From the NCBI GenBank assembly GCA_031363085.1, contig JANLTU010000128.1:1-6389 (forward strand): a stretch of DNA of 6,389 nucleotides, written 5' to 3'. A program made the translations under genes and the position numbers. The stretch's first letter is position 1. Every line of letters begins with the position of its first letter. The notes beneath the pieces were generated by a model. That model ran no database searches. It was not told where the DNA came from and worked only from the letters and a program-made list of their open reading frames with translations. This document shows positions 1-5,692 of the stretch, one piece after another. Origin of the DNA: UBA6921 sp031363085 (GTDB taxonomy: Bacteria; Pseudomonadota; Gammaproteobacteria; SG8-11).

Positions 1-83
1 GCGGCTGCAAGCCGCTTCCACTGCGGCCCCGTTGCTAGGTAACAAAAGCGGGGTAAATTCCAATGCCGCGCCTATCAGGAATA

Positions 84-112
84 GGGTCAGGCTTGCATAA
101 TTGTATTTATAA
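84..112 (+). repeat. Dispersed repeat, copy 1 (core GGGTCAGGCTTG)
   Basis: The 12-base core GGGTCAGGCTTG at 84-95 is followed by an AT-rich tail (TAATT, then T-rich). The same core with a similar tail occurs in the same orientation at 1748-1776, so the pair brackets the cytochrome gene. A frame open from the window's left edge runs into this copy and stops at 98-100; it may be the tail of an upstream gene but is too short to call. The rest of 1-171 holds only a small hairpin at 1-15 (GCGGCT/AGCCGC) and the cytochrome gene leader. The repeat's family is not known to me with certainty; similar GGGTCAG-type motifs are often seen near REP-associated transposases, which is inference here. Confidence 0.55.
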
Positions 113-171
113 GTTTTCATAAATTGAAATATAACAGCACCAGTCATCTTTTTAGATTGAGGAAATCGAAA

Positions 172-1701
172 ATGAAACCGAAGATTTTTCGAAACAGAGT
201 AGCTGCAATAACCTGTCTCACAGTAGTGGCTCTATTATTTGCCCCATTCGTATGGGCACAACCCGCAGACTTGATCCCTCTCAAGGATCCGAACAGCTTG
301 GTGAAACCTGGTGACAAACCGTTGCTACAGATTTCATCTGCCGTGCACGGCTTCTTTATCAACACGGACGGGAAACAAATCAAGGTGACCCCGGAATTCA
401 TTCTGCAAACACAAGATGCCTATGTCCAGAACCTGAAGAGACAATTGACCCCCACCATGCTACCAGCGTACCAAAAGATACTAGATGTCATTTCCAGTAC
501 GGGCTCATTGTCTGAAGCAGATCGCGTATGGTCAAACGCCATTCTCATCGGCTTCTTGCTTAACACAGTCAAGGTGGCTGACGAACCCACTGTTCGCTCG
601 CGCAACCAGTCGCTGCTGTCGAGCTACGCAAAATTGATAGGCAGCCCGATTGCTTCTGGTGACCTTGCCGCGAGCAAGACTCCTCAATGGGTCAAGATGA
701 AACAGATCTTCACGCGCGACGATATTGCTTCCATCGTCGGACGCGAAGATATTGCCTCCATTGTTGGAAACAAAGGCTTTCGCTACAGTTACTCAGCGAA
801 ATGCAAGGCCGCTGGCGTACCAGTCCCACCCAACTGGGATGCCAAAATTAACGTTGCCGACGACGTGGTCTCGGCAAATGGCTGGAAAAAGCAGGGTCAA
901 CTCACAACCAACTACCTGACGCAGCCCGGCCAACATCCGAACGCCAACACCATCGTGTATTCGTATATCCCGAAAACGGGTCCGAAGGGTTTGTGCATTG
1001 CATTACCGATTCTTCAAAATGACCCCGGAGTCACACCAAATACGGTCATTGATGCACTGGGAATTATTTGCCAAGGTATCAGCACGACGGGTGATCCCAA
1101 CAAAAGCAATAGCAAGGCCTGCTTCTGGGACAACAACGGTGACGAAACGCTTATGGCGAATACAAACTACAAAATAAATAGTGTCGCCTTCAAGGCGCCA
1201 CCGAAACTACCCGATGACAACCAATGCACTGACTGCCACGCTGGCGAGAATGCCTTCATCGTCCATCCGGGCACACCACTTGAGGCCGCGAAAAAAGAAT
1301 TCAATAAACTGAATACACCCAACTTCACGTCGCAAAACAATTGGTATAGCCCCGTTCAGCCTACGTGGCCGATCAATCCAGAGCCTGCAGCCTACCCGAA
1401 TGGAAACGGACTTTGCGGAAGTTGCCACAAGGCTTCCTACGCCGGACGTTTACCCAATGTGAATCCATTTGGACTTGGAGGTACGCCACCCAGAGACAAT
1501 TTGTATAAATTTTGTTATTTCCTGTTGCCCAATGTTTTGACTCAGGTTGTGAACCCGGCGGTCTTCAATCCCGGAACTATGGCTAGCCACGTTGCGAGCA
1601 ACTCTGCGGATGTGACAACGCTGTACCAATCGTGCAAGTCACTGTTTCCATATTTCCCAGCAACCCAGAATGAATGGTTGCAACCGCAAACGCCCCCCTA
1701 A
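172..1701 (+). CDS. Secreted di-heme c-type cytochrome domain protein
   Basis: A 509-residue exported protein predicted to carry two covalently bound c-type hemes in the periplasm. Residues 1-29 form a Sec signal peptide: basic start (KPKIFRNR), hydrophobic core, likely cleavage after VWA29. Two CxxCH heme-binding motifs are visible: CTDCH at residues 352-356 (bases 1225-1239) and CGSCH at 415-419 (1414-1428), so the heme-bearing part is the C-terminal third; the N-terminal 320 residues match no family I recognise. Several further cysteines could form disulfides. I chose ATG 172 over an in-frame TTG at 124 because GAGGAAA at 159-165 is well spaced before it and the signal peptide then begins normally. 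Residues 182-199 are a tandem duplication. It stands alone between two copies of a short repeat and 191 bases before the next gene. An electron-transfer role is inferred from the hemes; the partner is unknown. Confidence 0.8.
   Translation: MKPKIFRNRVAAITCLTVVALLFAPFVWAQPADLIPLKDPNSLVKPGDKPLLQISSAVHGFFINTDGKQIKVTPEFILQTQDAYVQNLKRQLTPTMLPAYQKILDVISSTGSLSEADRVWSNAILIGFLLNTVKVADEPTVRSRNQSLLSSYAKLIGSPIASGDLAASKTPQWVKMKQIFTRDDIASIVGREDIASIVGNKGFRYSYSAKCKAAGVPVPPNWDAKINVADDVVSANGWKKQGQLTTNYLTQPGQHPNANTIVYSYIPKTGPKGLCIALPILQNDPGVTPNTVIDALGIICQGISTTGDPNKSNSKACFWDNNGDETLMANTNYKINSVAFKAPPKLPDDNQCTDCHAGENAFIVHPGTPLEAAKKEFNKLNTPNFTSQNNWYSPVQPTWPINPEPAAYPNGNGLCGSCHKASYAGRLPNVNPFGLGGTPPRDNLYKFCYFLLPNVLTQVVNPAVFNPGTMASHVASNSADVTTLYQSCKSLFPYFPATQNEWLQPQTPP
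715..768 (+). repeat. 27-base in-frame tandem duplication in the cytochrome gene
   Basis: Two adjacent 27-base units (715-741 and 742-768) encode RDDIASIVG and REDIASIVG. The amino acids differ at one conservative position (D/E), while four of the nucleotide differences are at third codon positions (for example GCT/GCC, ATC/ATT, GTC/GTT). The duplication is therefore not brand-new, and the protein copy seems to have been preserved by selection. Confidence 0.85.
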
Positions 1702-1747
1702 ATTGAATCGGTAGAGCAGAAGGCGTGATTTAATATTCCGTATGCCC

Positions 1748-1776
1748 GGGTCAGGCTTGTGTAATTATTTTTTAAT
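1748..1776 (+). repeat. Dispersed repeat, copy 2 (core GGGTCAGGCTTG)
   Basis: This is the second copy of the GGGTCAGGCTTG core (1748-1759), followed by GTGTAATTATTTTTTAATAA. It lies 47 bases after the cytochrome stop codon, in the same orientation as the copy at 84. The two copies match through the core and most of the AT-rich tail, which is more than expected by chance over about 29 bases. Together they bracket a unit of about 1.66 kb containing only the cytochrome gene. Confidence 0.55.
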
Positions 1777-1822
1777 AAATAATTTTTCCAAAAGTGGTTG
1801 GGTATTACTGCGTTTTTAATCC

Positions 1823-1842
1823 GCTGGCTTGCCGCCAGCTTT
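1823..1842 (+). terminator. Possible hairpin between cytochrome and amine-oxidase-like genes
   Basis: GCTGGC (1823-1828) and GCCAGC (1834-1839) can pair around a 5-base loop, followed by only three T residues. The weak T tract makes it a poor intrinsic terminator. It could instead be a leader structure in the mRNA of the downstream gene, whose start is 50 bases away. Confidence 0.25.
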
Positions 1843-1892
1843 GCCAAGGGTAAGGGATTGAACCCGTAAAGATTAAACGAGGAGATTCCGCC

Positions 1893-3476
1893 ATGCTTTC
1901 TGAACACAAGCGCATTGAATTAACTGTCGAGGTCGAGCCTTGGGGGCCTGAAACGTCTGCCATTGATGCGGTTTCATGCGCGTTGCTGGAGCATCCCCGG
2001 CTACAGGATTACCTTACGAATACGCGTCATCGCTTATTGACATTTAACCTTCTGGATCGCGAGCAGAAGACAACGCTGCCCCGGCCGCCGGGACGTTATC
2101 GTGCCACCATTTATGACTACACCAATAACCGCACGCTGGTGGCGGAAGGTTGTCTGGATGAGCCTGACTTGCTGGTGGTTACCGAGTCCGCAGCTCAGCC
2201 GCTGCCGAGTAACGAAGAGTTCGCGGCGGCGGTAAATCTCCTGCTCGAAGACCCCGACATTGGCCCGAGGCTGCGCCAGCAGCAATTGCATGCCTATCGC
2301 CCGATGCCTCCTCTTCTTGAAGCCGAAGAACCAGACGGGCGTGTGGAACGAACCTTGGCCGTGGGCTTGTTCTCAGACGAGGCTGGGCATCGCATCGTCG
2401 GAGTGAACCTGATTCGCAACAGCGTGTTGCACCAGTTGCATGATGTCGCTCATCCGGGCGCAGATGTGTGTGGCCCGCCGGCCGCTGGCGGTTGCGCGGA
2501 GGGTGGTGCAACCCAACAGTTACGTCTCAAGGTCGTCCAAGGTTCGACGCTGTTGTGGAGTTTCACTGTGGTGCGACCCTCGGCTTCCTCGGGCACAAAT
2601 GGGTCAGGTATTGAATTGCGACATGTGTACTATCGGGGCAAACAGGTGCTGTATCGCGCCCACGTGCCGATTCTGAATGTTGAGTACTTTGATGCGGGCG
2701 CCCAAGCCGGTTGCGGGCCAACCTACCGCGATTGGCAGAATGAGGAAAATTGTTTTGAAGCGGTGGGTAGCGACTTCGCCCCGGGGTTCCGATTATGCAC
2801 GGCAGCGCCGAAGACCATCCTGGATTCCGGTTCCGATGCCGGCAATTTTAAAGGCGTAGCCATTTATGTTTCTGGACAGGAAGTGGTGCTGGTCAGTGAA
2901 ATGAGTGCCGGCTGGTACCGCTACATCAGTGAGTGGCGCTTGCACACCAATGGCACGATCCGCCCACGTTTTGGTTTTACGGCGGTGAACAATCCCTGTA
3001 CCTGTAAAACTCATCATCATCATGCGTACTGGCGCTTTGATTTTGATATTCGTTCCGCTGGGAAAAACCTTGTCGAAGAATTCAACGATCCACCCTTGTT
3101 CGGTGCTGCAAACTGGCACCGGAAAATTTATGAAATTCGACGCCTGAAAGATAATCAGCATAAGCGTAAGTGGCGCGTCACGAATACCACAAGCGGCGAA
3201 GGTTATGAGTTGATCCCCGGAGCGAACGACGGTGCAGCGAGTAATTTTGGCGTGGGCGATGTCTGGATTTTACGTTACCACGCAGCGGAACTTGATGACG
3301 GCCAGGGGTTCACCACCGATCCGGCTAAATCTAAAGCACAACTTGATGGTTTTCTGAATGGTGAGGTGATTGAAAATCAAGATGTCGTGCTCTGGTACGC
3401 CGGGCACTTTCTCCACGATGCGCAACACGGTGGCAGCCATATCGTCGGGCCGGAGCTCAAGCCGGTGAACTGGTAG
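1893..3476 (+). CDS. Copper amine oxidase-like protein with altered cofactor motif
   Basis: A 527-residue protein resembling copper amine oxidases, which oxidise primary amines to aldehydes, peroxide and ammonia using copper and a tyrosine-derived topaquinone. Family-like stretches appear in order: KQVLYRAHVPILNVEYFDAG (residues 250-269, like the VLYR block), GWYRYISEWRLHTNGTI (340-356, at the position of the cofactor segment), HHHHAYWRFDFDI (374-386, like the copper-binding HxH strand) and GHFLHDAQHGGSHIVGPELKPV (504-525, where the third histidine and the terminal LKPV block lie). The cofactor tyrosine would be Y342, but the usual Asn-Tyr-Asp/Glu is Trp-Tyr-Arg, so topaquinone formation is doubtful. 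Typical enzymes are about 640-760 residues; this one is shorter, mainly at the N-terminus, and has no signal peptide. The start is firm: GAGGAGA at 1879-1885 sits 7 bases before ATG. Its substrate is unknown, and it could be a non-oxidase copper protein. Confidence 0.7.
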   Translation: MLSEHKRIELTVEVEPWGPETSAIDAVSCALLEHPRLQDYLTNTRHRLLTFNLLDREQKTTLPRPPGRYRATIYDYTNNRTLVAEGCLDEPDLLVVTESAAQPLPSNEEFAAAVNLLLEDPDIGPRLRQQQLHAYRPMPPLLEAEEPDGRVERTLAVGLFSDEAGHRIVGVNLIRNSVLHQLHDVAHPGADVCGPPAAGGCAEGGATQQLRLKVVQGSTLLWSFTVVRPSASSGTNGSGIELRHVYYRGKQVLYRAHVPILNVEYFDAGAQAGCGPTYRDWQNEENCFEAVGSDFAPGFRLCTAAPKTILDSGSDAGNFKGVAIYVSGQEVVLVSEMSAGWYRYISEWRLHTNGTIRPRFGFTAVNNPCTCKTHHHHAYWRFDFDIRSAGKNLVEEFNDPPLFGAANWHRKIYEIRRLKDNQHKRKWRVTNTTSGEGYELIPGANDGAASNFGVGDVWILRYHAAELDDGQGFTTDPAKSKAQLDGFLNGEVIENQDVVLWYAGHFLHDAQHGGSHIVGPELKPVNW

Positions 3477-3515
3477 TTCTGTAGTGTGTTTCACGGCCGA
3501 AAAGCGGCGGATGCG

Positions 3516-3542
3516 CCCTGCTCAAAACGAGTCAAGACAGGG
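3516..3542. terminator. Possible hairpin between convergent genes
   Basis: CCCTG (3516-3520) and CAGGG (3538-3542) can pair across a 17-base loop that contains a smaller CTC/GAG pairing. It lies in the 66-base gap where the amine-oxidase-like gene and the amidohydrolase gene converge, a natural place for a bidirectional terminator. The stem is short and there is no strong T tract, so this is weak. Confidence 0.25.
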
Positions 3543-4601
3543 TTAAGCTGAAAAGAGCGCGCGGGTTTGAAACACAGAAGACGGCAACGAGACGCCAGCC
3601 ACAGTGAGGCGTCGTTTCAGCACGAAGTCGAACAGCAAGGGATTGTGCGCGCGAATTTTAGACAACACCGCTACGTCGGCATGTGCGAGATAACCCTTGC
3701 GCACAAAGCCGCGCAGCGAGATCAGCGGCACGATTCCGGGCAGCGGATAGTCGGAGCCATTCACTAGGCGTGGATGCCAATCGCGTTCGGTAAAAATACG
3801 CCGCAGCGTAGCATCGCTGCGGTTCACCTGCGTGACGGCGGAGAGGTTCGCGAACAAATTTTTTTCGTAGCGTGCTTCGCGCATGAGGCGCGCAAACAGC
3901 TCAATATTGGGCGTTTGCGCGCCATGTGGCCCCTTGTCAACATCAATGCTTGTGCCCAGGCTGGCGCAATGCGCGATGATCACGCGCACGCCGTGATCGA
4001 GCGCGCGGCGCAACAGCAGCGGGTTGCCCAAGCGCTGCAAGTCGGCGGCATCGACCGCGTGTTCATGACCCGCATGGGTCAGCAACGGCAGGTTGTGGCG
4101 CGCGAGCGTGGCATAGAATGCATCGCAACGCGGCGACGACGGATCGATCCCCATCGCCGGCGGTAACCATTTCACCGCCCGCGCACCGCGCGCAACCGCG
4201 TCGTTCAAGGCATCCACCGCATCGCTGCGATACGGATGAATCGACGCCGTCCATTCGAAGCGTTCCGGAACCAAGCGCGCAAGCTGCGCTGCATAGTTAT
4301 TCGGTGTGTAAAATGTGCTGCGTTGCAGATCAGGGCGCCCGGTATTGTCATGGAAGTAATCAAACGCCAATAGCATTGCCTTGGCGCCGTGAGGAAACTC
4401 GTCCACCAACATGCGCAGACGTACGACGAACTGATCATCGATATTTTTGCCTTGATTCGCACAGGCAGCATTCAAGTAAAACGCGAATTGAAGCCGCGAT
4501 AGCGGATGCCGCATTGAGCGCAGGTTCGGATTGATCCAGGTACCGGCGTTGTCGTCGCCCACACCGATCAAATGCGTATGGCAATCCCGGATCGATACCA
4601 T
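3543..4601 (-). CDS. Amidohydrolase catalytic domain, possible surviving product
   Basis: This is the open part of the broken gene, read from an internal ATG at 4601 (MVSIRDCHTHLIG), giving 352 residues; the same frame is open back to ATG 4694, but that upstream stretch (MRGRLTCSSIRAYLAACP) looks like out-of-frame translation. Numbered from the internal ATG, it holds HxH at residues 8 and 10, Lys144 in VKWLPP, His176 in LLTHAG, His211 in IIAHCAS and Asp284 in NGSDYP, which is the full expected ligand set. A protein made from here would be cytosolic rather than exported. No convincing ribosome binding site precedes ATG 4601, so translation is uncertain. Confidence 0.4.
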   Translation of the reverse strand: MVSIRDCHTHLIGVGDDNAGTWINPNLRSMRHPLSRLQFAFYLNAACANQGKNIDDQFVVRLRMLVDEFPHGAKAMLLAFDYFHDNTGRPDLQRSTFYTPNNYAAQLARLVPERFEWTASIHPYRSDAVDALNDAVARGARAVKWLPPAMGIDPSSPRCDAFYATLARHNLPLLTHAGHEHAVDAADLQRLGNPLLLRRALDHGVRVIIAHCASLGTSIDVDKGPHGAQTPNIELFARLMREARYEKNLFANLSAVTQVNRSDATLRRIFTERDWHPRLVNGSDYPLPGIVPLISLRGFVRKGYLAHADVAVLSKIRAHNPLLFDFVLKRRLTVAGVSLPSSVFQTRALFSA

Positions 4602-4761
4602 CCCACGCCGCGCGCACCAGCTCGTGCTTACGCAGTGCATCGGGCAGGCCGCCAGGTAAGCACGAATTGAAGAGCAGGTCAGCCGACCACGCACGGGGTG
4701 CAGCGCAACCGAGTGCGAGTGCGCCGCTGAATGTCAAAAACCTGTGTCGATTGAGAAGCAT
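3543..4761 (-). pseudogene. Amidohydrolase with frame break separating signal peptide from catalytic domain
   Basis: The gene encodes a metal-dependent hydrolase of the amidohydrolase superfamily (Amidohydro_2-like TIM barrel). The 5' frame starts at ATG 4761 and encodes a signal-peptide-like start (MLLNRHRFLTFSGALALG, cleavage near AWSA) followed by LPDALRKHELVRAAWDGIDP. The family normally continues directly into the first metal motif, but here DCHTHLIGVGDD lies in the next frame. The break is near 4584-4590. The frames differ by +1, and the residues normally found between GIDP and DCH are missing, which suits a deletion of about 8 or 11 bases. Downstream everything is intact to the stop at 3543: VKWLPP, LLTHAGHEH, IIAHCAS, NGSDYPLPG and HNPLLFDFVLKR. 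The substrate is unknown. A sequencing error could also explain the break, though loss of residues argues for a real deletion. Confidence 0.7.
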
Positions 4762-4766
4762 CGTAA

Positions 4767-4797
4767 ATTATATCGCCAAGGACAACGAAGGCGATAT
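4767..4797 (-). promoter_or_regulatory. Inverted repeat overlapping a TATAAT box upstream of the amidohydrolase gene
   Basis: ATATCGCC (4770-4777) and GGCGATAT (4790-4797) form a perfect 8-base inverted repeat with a 12-base spacer. On the minus strand a perfect TATAAT (4772-4767) overlaps its proximal arm and ends 5 bases before the amidohydrolase ATG at 4761. The layout suits a repressor site over a -10 box giving a leaderless or very short-leader transcript. No good -35 element is visible at 16-18 bases, so the promoter call is weak. Confidence 0.3.
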
Positions 4798-4869
4798 TGC
4801 CGAGCGGGAAAAGTTTTTTAGCGATTTTGAAAATGCGAATATCAGCCCAAGGCTACGTTCAAATTAATG

Positions 4870-4922
4870 CACTAACGCAAGCCTGACTCATTTCACACGT
4901 CGGCTCTAATGTAGGGTTAGGT
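4870..4922 (-). other. attC-like site 2 (short, degenerate)
   Basis: Read on the minus strand, it begins with ACCTAAC (4922-4916), a match to the R'' consensus RYYYAAC, and ends with GTTAGTG (4876-4870), close to R' GTTRRRY with one mismatch. Inside, AGCCGAC and GTCAGGCT can pair with one unpaired base, the kind of extrahelical base that attC hairpins use for strand choice. At 53 bases it is at or slightly below the short end of known attC sites. Its position, about 490 bases after the clear attC at 5354-5417, fits the end of a second cassette. Confidence 0.5.
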
Positions 4923-4984
4923 TTCATGTTTTTACGTGCAATTGTTTTTAGGGTATGGGCCGAGCTTGCGCCCGACCCAGGGCT

Positions 4985-5089
4985 TCAGAAGCGACGGAGG
5001 ATGTATGCAATTACCACAACAAGCCCGGTTAGGGCCGTGATGATTTTTGCAACATCAACCGTCACCTTTGCCGGGATTTGCGCCTTCAT
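4985..5089 (-). CDS. Small single-helix membrane protein, cassette-borne (34 aa)
   Basis: An ATG at 5089 opens a 34-residue ORF ending with TGA at 4987-4985. The product has a short polar and basic start (MKAQIPAKVTVDVAK), one hydrophobic helix at about residues 16-30 (IITALTGLVVVIAYI) and a basic end LRRF, a typical small inner-membrane protein with positive charges at the C-terminal side. A weak GGA lies 9 bases upstream. It sits between the omega-RNA-like relic and the attC-like site at 4870-4922, on the strand expected for a cassette gene. I do not recognise the family. Other reading frames across this segment do not look like protein. Confidence 0.5.
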   Translation of the reverse strand: MKAQIPAKVTVDVAKIITALTGLVVVIAYILRRF

Positions 5090-5112
5090 GGTGTTTATTC
5101 CACTGGGGTGCA

Positions 5113-5133
5113 GTCGCAGCAGCGCTGCGCGAC
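5113..5133. repeat. Near-perfect 21-base inverted repeat
   Basis: GTCGCAGCAGC and GCTGCGCGAC are mutually complementary apart from a one-base indel, centred on the palindrome GCAGCGCTGC. It lies 24 bases upstream of the small membrane protein start. It could be an RNA hairpin in the leader or a protein binding site; the function is unknown. Confidence 0.4.
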
Positions 5134-5170
5134 CGCCAAATATCCGTGGCCGTGCTGTGGAGGTTACGAA

Positions 5171-5300
5171 GAGCCCTCCCTCAGGTGGGATTCTTAGCCT
5201 CCTAACGACGTGGATGCCTCCACGTCAGGGATTACCAACCGTGGCCTTACGGCGGCGGAAGGTTCCCAAGCTGTGCGGCAGTGTTGTATTCACTGCCGGG
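5171..5300 (-). ncRNA. Omega-RNA / IS200-IS605 right-end-like relic
   Basis: On the minus strand this stretch resembles the 3' end of IS200/IS605 or IS1341-type elements, where the tnpB end overlaps the scaffold of the guide (omega) RNA. The parts in order are GGGAACCTTCCGCCG, GTAAGGCCACGGTTGGTAAT, a perfect 8-base hairpin GACGTGGA-GGCA-TCCACGTC (5226-5207), GGAGGCTAAGAATCCC, then a small terminal stem (TCCC/GGGA) ending near 5171. The order of motifs is as I recall it for such elements; I could not search. No full tnpB is present. It lies inside the second cassette and could be a decayed insertion or a retained structured RNA. Confidence 0.5.
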
Positions 5301-5341
5301 AATTCCGTGGCCGGGGTAGTTTCTGCTACTTCGGCTACAGG
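5225..5341 (-). pseudogene. Possible remnant of a TnpB C-terminus
   Basis: A minus-strand frame is open from just after an in-frame TGA (5344-5342) to TGA at 5227-5225. It encodes 38 residues ending LPHSLGTFRRRKATVGNP. It has no ATG and starts 12 bases inside the cassette boundary, so if it is the end of a tnpB gene, almost all of the gene is missing. The call depends on the overlapping omega-RNA-like sequence; alone the peptide would not be recognisable. Confidence 0.35.
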
Positions 5342-5353
5342 TCACGATTTGAA

Positions 5354-5417
5354 ACCTAACGTTTGCGTTAAGAGGTACGGCGCTTTTTGCCGCGTCCGCT
5401 TGAACGCGTTGTTAAGC
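5354..5417 (-). other. attC recombination site 1 of the toxin-antitoxin cassette
   Basis: A 64-base integron attC read on the minus strand: R'' GCTTAAC (5417-5411, matches RYYYAAC), then CGCGTTCAAGCGGACGC, a GC-rich inner hairpin around GCGGCAAAAAGCGCC, then CTTAACGCAAAC and R' GTTAGGT (5360-5354, exact GTTRRRY). The arms TAACAACGCGTTCAAG and CTTAACGCAAACGTTA pair with an unpaired extra base, the hallmark used by integrases on single-stranded attC. The integrase would cut between G5360 and T5359. The antitoxin coding sequence runs through most of the site and stops within it at 5368. Confidence 0.8.
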
Positions 5418-5691
5418 CTGTTGGGGGTTCTACAAGGCGCCCTGTGACGTATTTGTGCAGCACGCTAGCCATTAATGTTTGATAGGGAATTGCTTCTTCT
5501 GCGGCCTTTGCTTGGATGTCGTCAAGGTCGCGAGATGATATGCGAATATTCACTCTCTTGTTTTTAGCAAGTGATGCGGAGGCAATTGCCGCAAAGCGCG
5601 CGATTTCACTCTTGAGTTTTGGGGCGGGTTTCCACTCGCCCTTCTCAAAAGATGCCAGAATTTCTTCCTCAAGCTTACGTTCTTTACTCAT
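5368..5691 (-). CDS. Ribbon-helix-helix (CopG/BrnA-like) antitoxin
   Basis: A 107-residue antitoxin paired with the upstream toxin; such proteins bind the operon promoter as ribbon-helix-helix dimers and block the toxin with their other end. Here an acidic/helical N-terminal region (residues 1-42) is followed by the DNA-binding fold: strand KRVNIRIS (45-52), helix SRDLDDIQAKAAEEA (53-67), then IPYQTLMASVLHKYVTGRL (68-86). ATG 5691 lies one base after the toxin stop, with GAGGAT inside the toxin end as ribosome binding site, so translation is probably coupled. Relatives usually end soon after the GRL segment; residues 92-107 (GLTTRSSGRGKKRRTS) are encoded by the attC site, giving a basic tail that depends on recombination context. 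The toxin-first order matches BrnT/BrnA-type systems. Confidence 0.85.
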   Translation of the reverse strand: MSKERKLEEEILASFEKGEWKPAPKLKSEIARFAAIASASLAKNKRVNIRISSRDLDDIQAKAAEEAIPYQTLMASVLHKYVTGRLVEPPTGLTTRSSGRGKKRRTS

Positions 5692-5692
5692 A

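Noticed and set aside
124..171. Upstream TTG start for the cytochrome
   Set aside because: It would put 16 extra residues before a complete signal peptide, and the good ribosome binding site serves ATG 172.
2179..2511. A 110-codon minus-strand frame within the amine-oxidase-like gene
   Set aside because: It is a shadow of the GC-rich coding frame; the arginine- and histidine-rich translation matches nothing and has no start signal.
3010..3027. Run of histidine codons (HHHH) as an engineered tag
   Set aside because: It falls in the conserved copper-ligand strand of the amine oxidase family, so a native metal site is the better reading.
3542..3548. GCTTAAC on the minus strand at the amidohydrolase stop, like an attC R'' core
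   Set aside because: No GTTRRRY partner or folding arm follows within 150 bases, so the amidohydrolase is not shown to be a cassette gene.
3774..4166. Plus-strand frames (about 130 codons) opposite the amidohydrolase
   Set aside because: They are antisense to a domain with all catalytic motifs recognisable, and are explained by its codon bias.
4926..5447. A 173-codon plus-strand frame across the second cassette
   Set aside because: It reads straight through a well-formed attC and antisense to the omega-RNA-like relic and mini-protein. Its translation is low in structure (R, P, S, V rich) and it has no convincing ribosome binding site.
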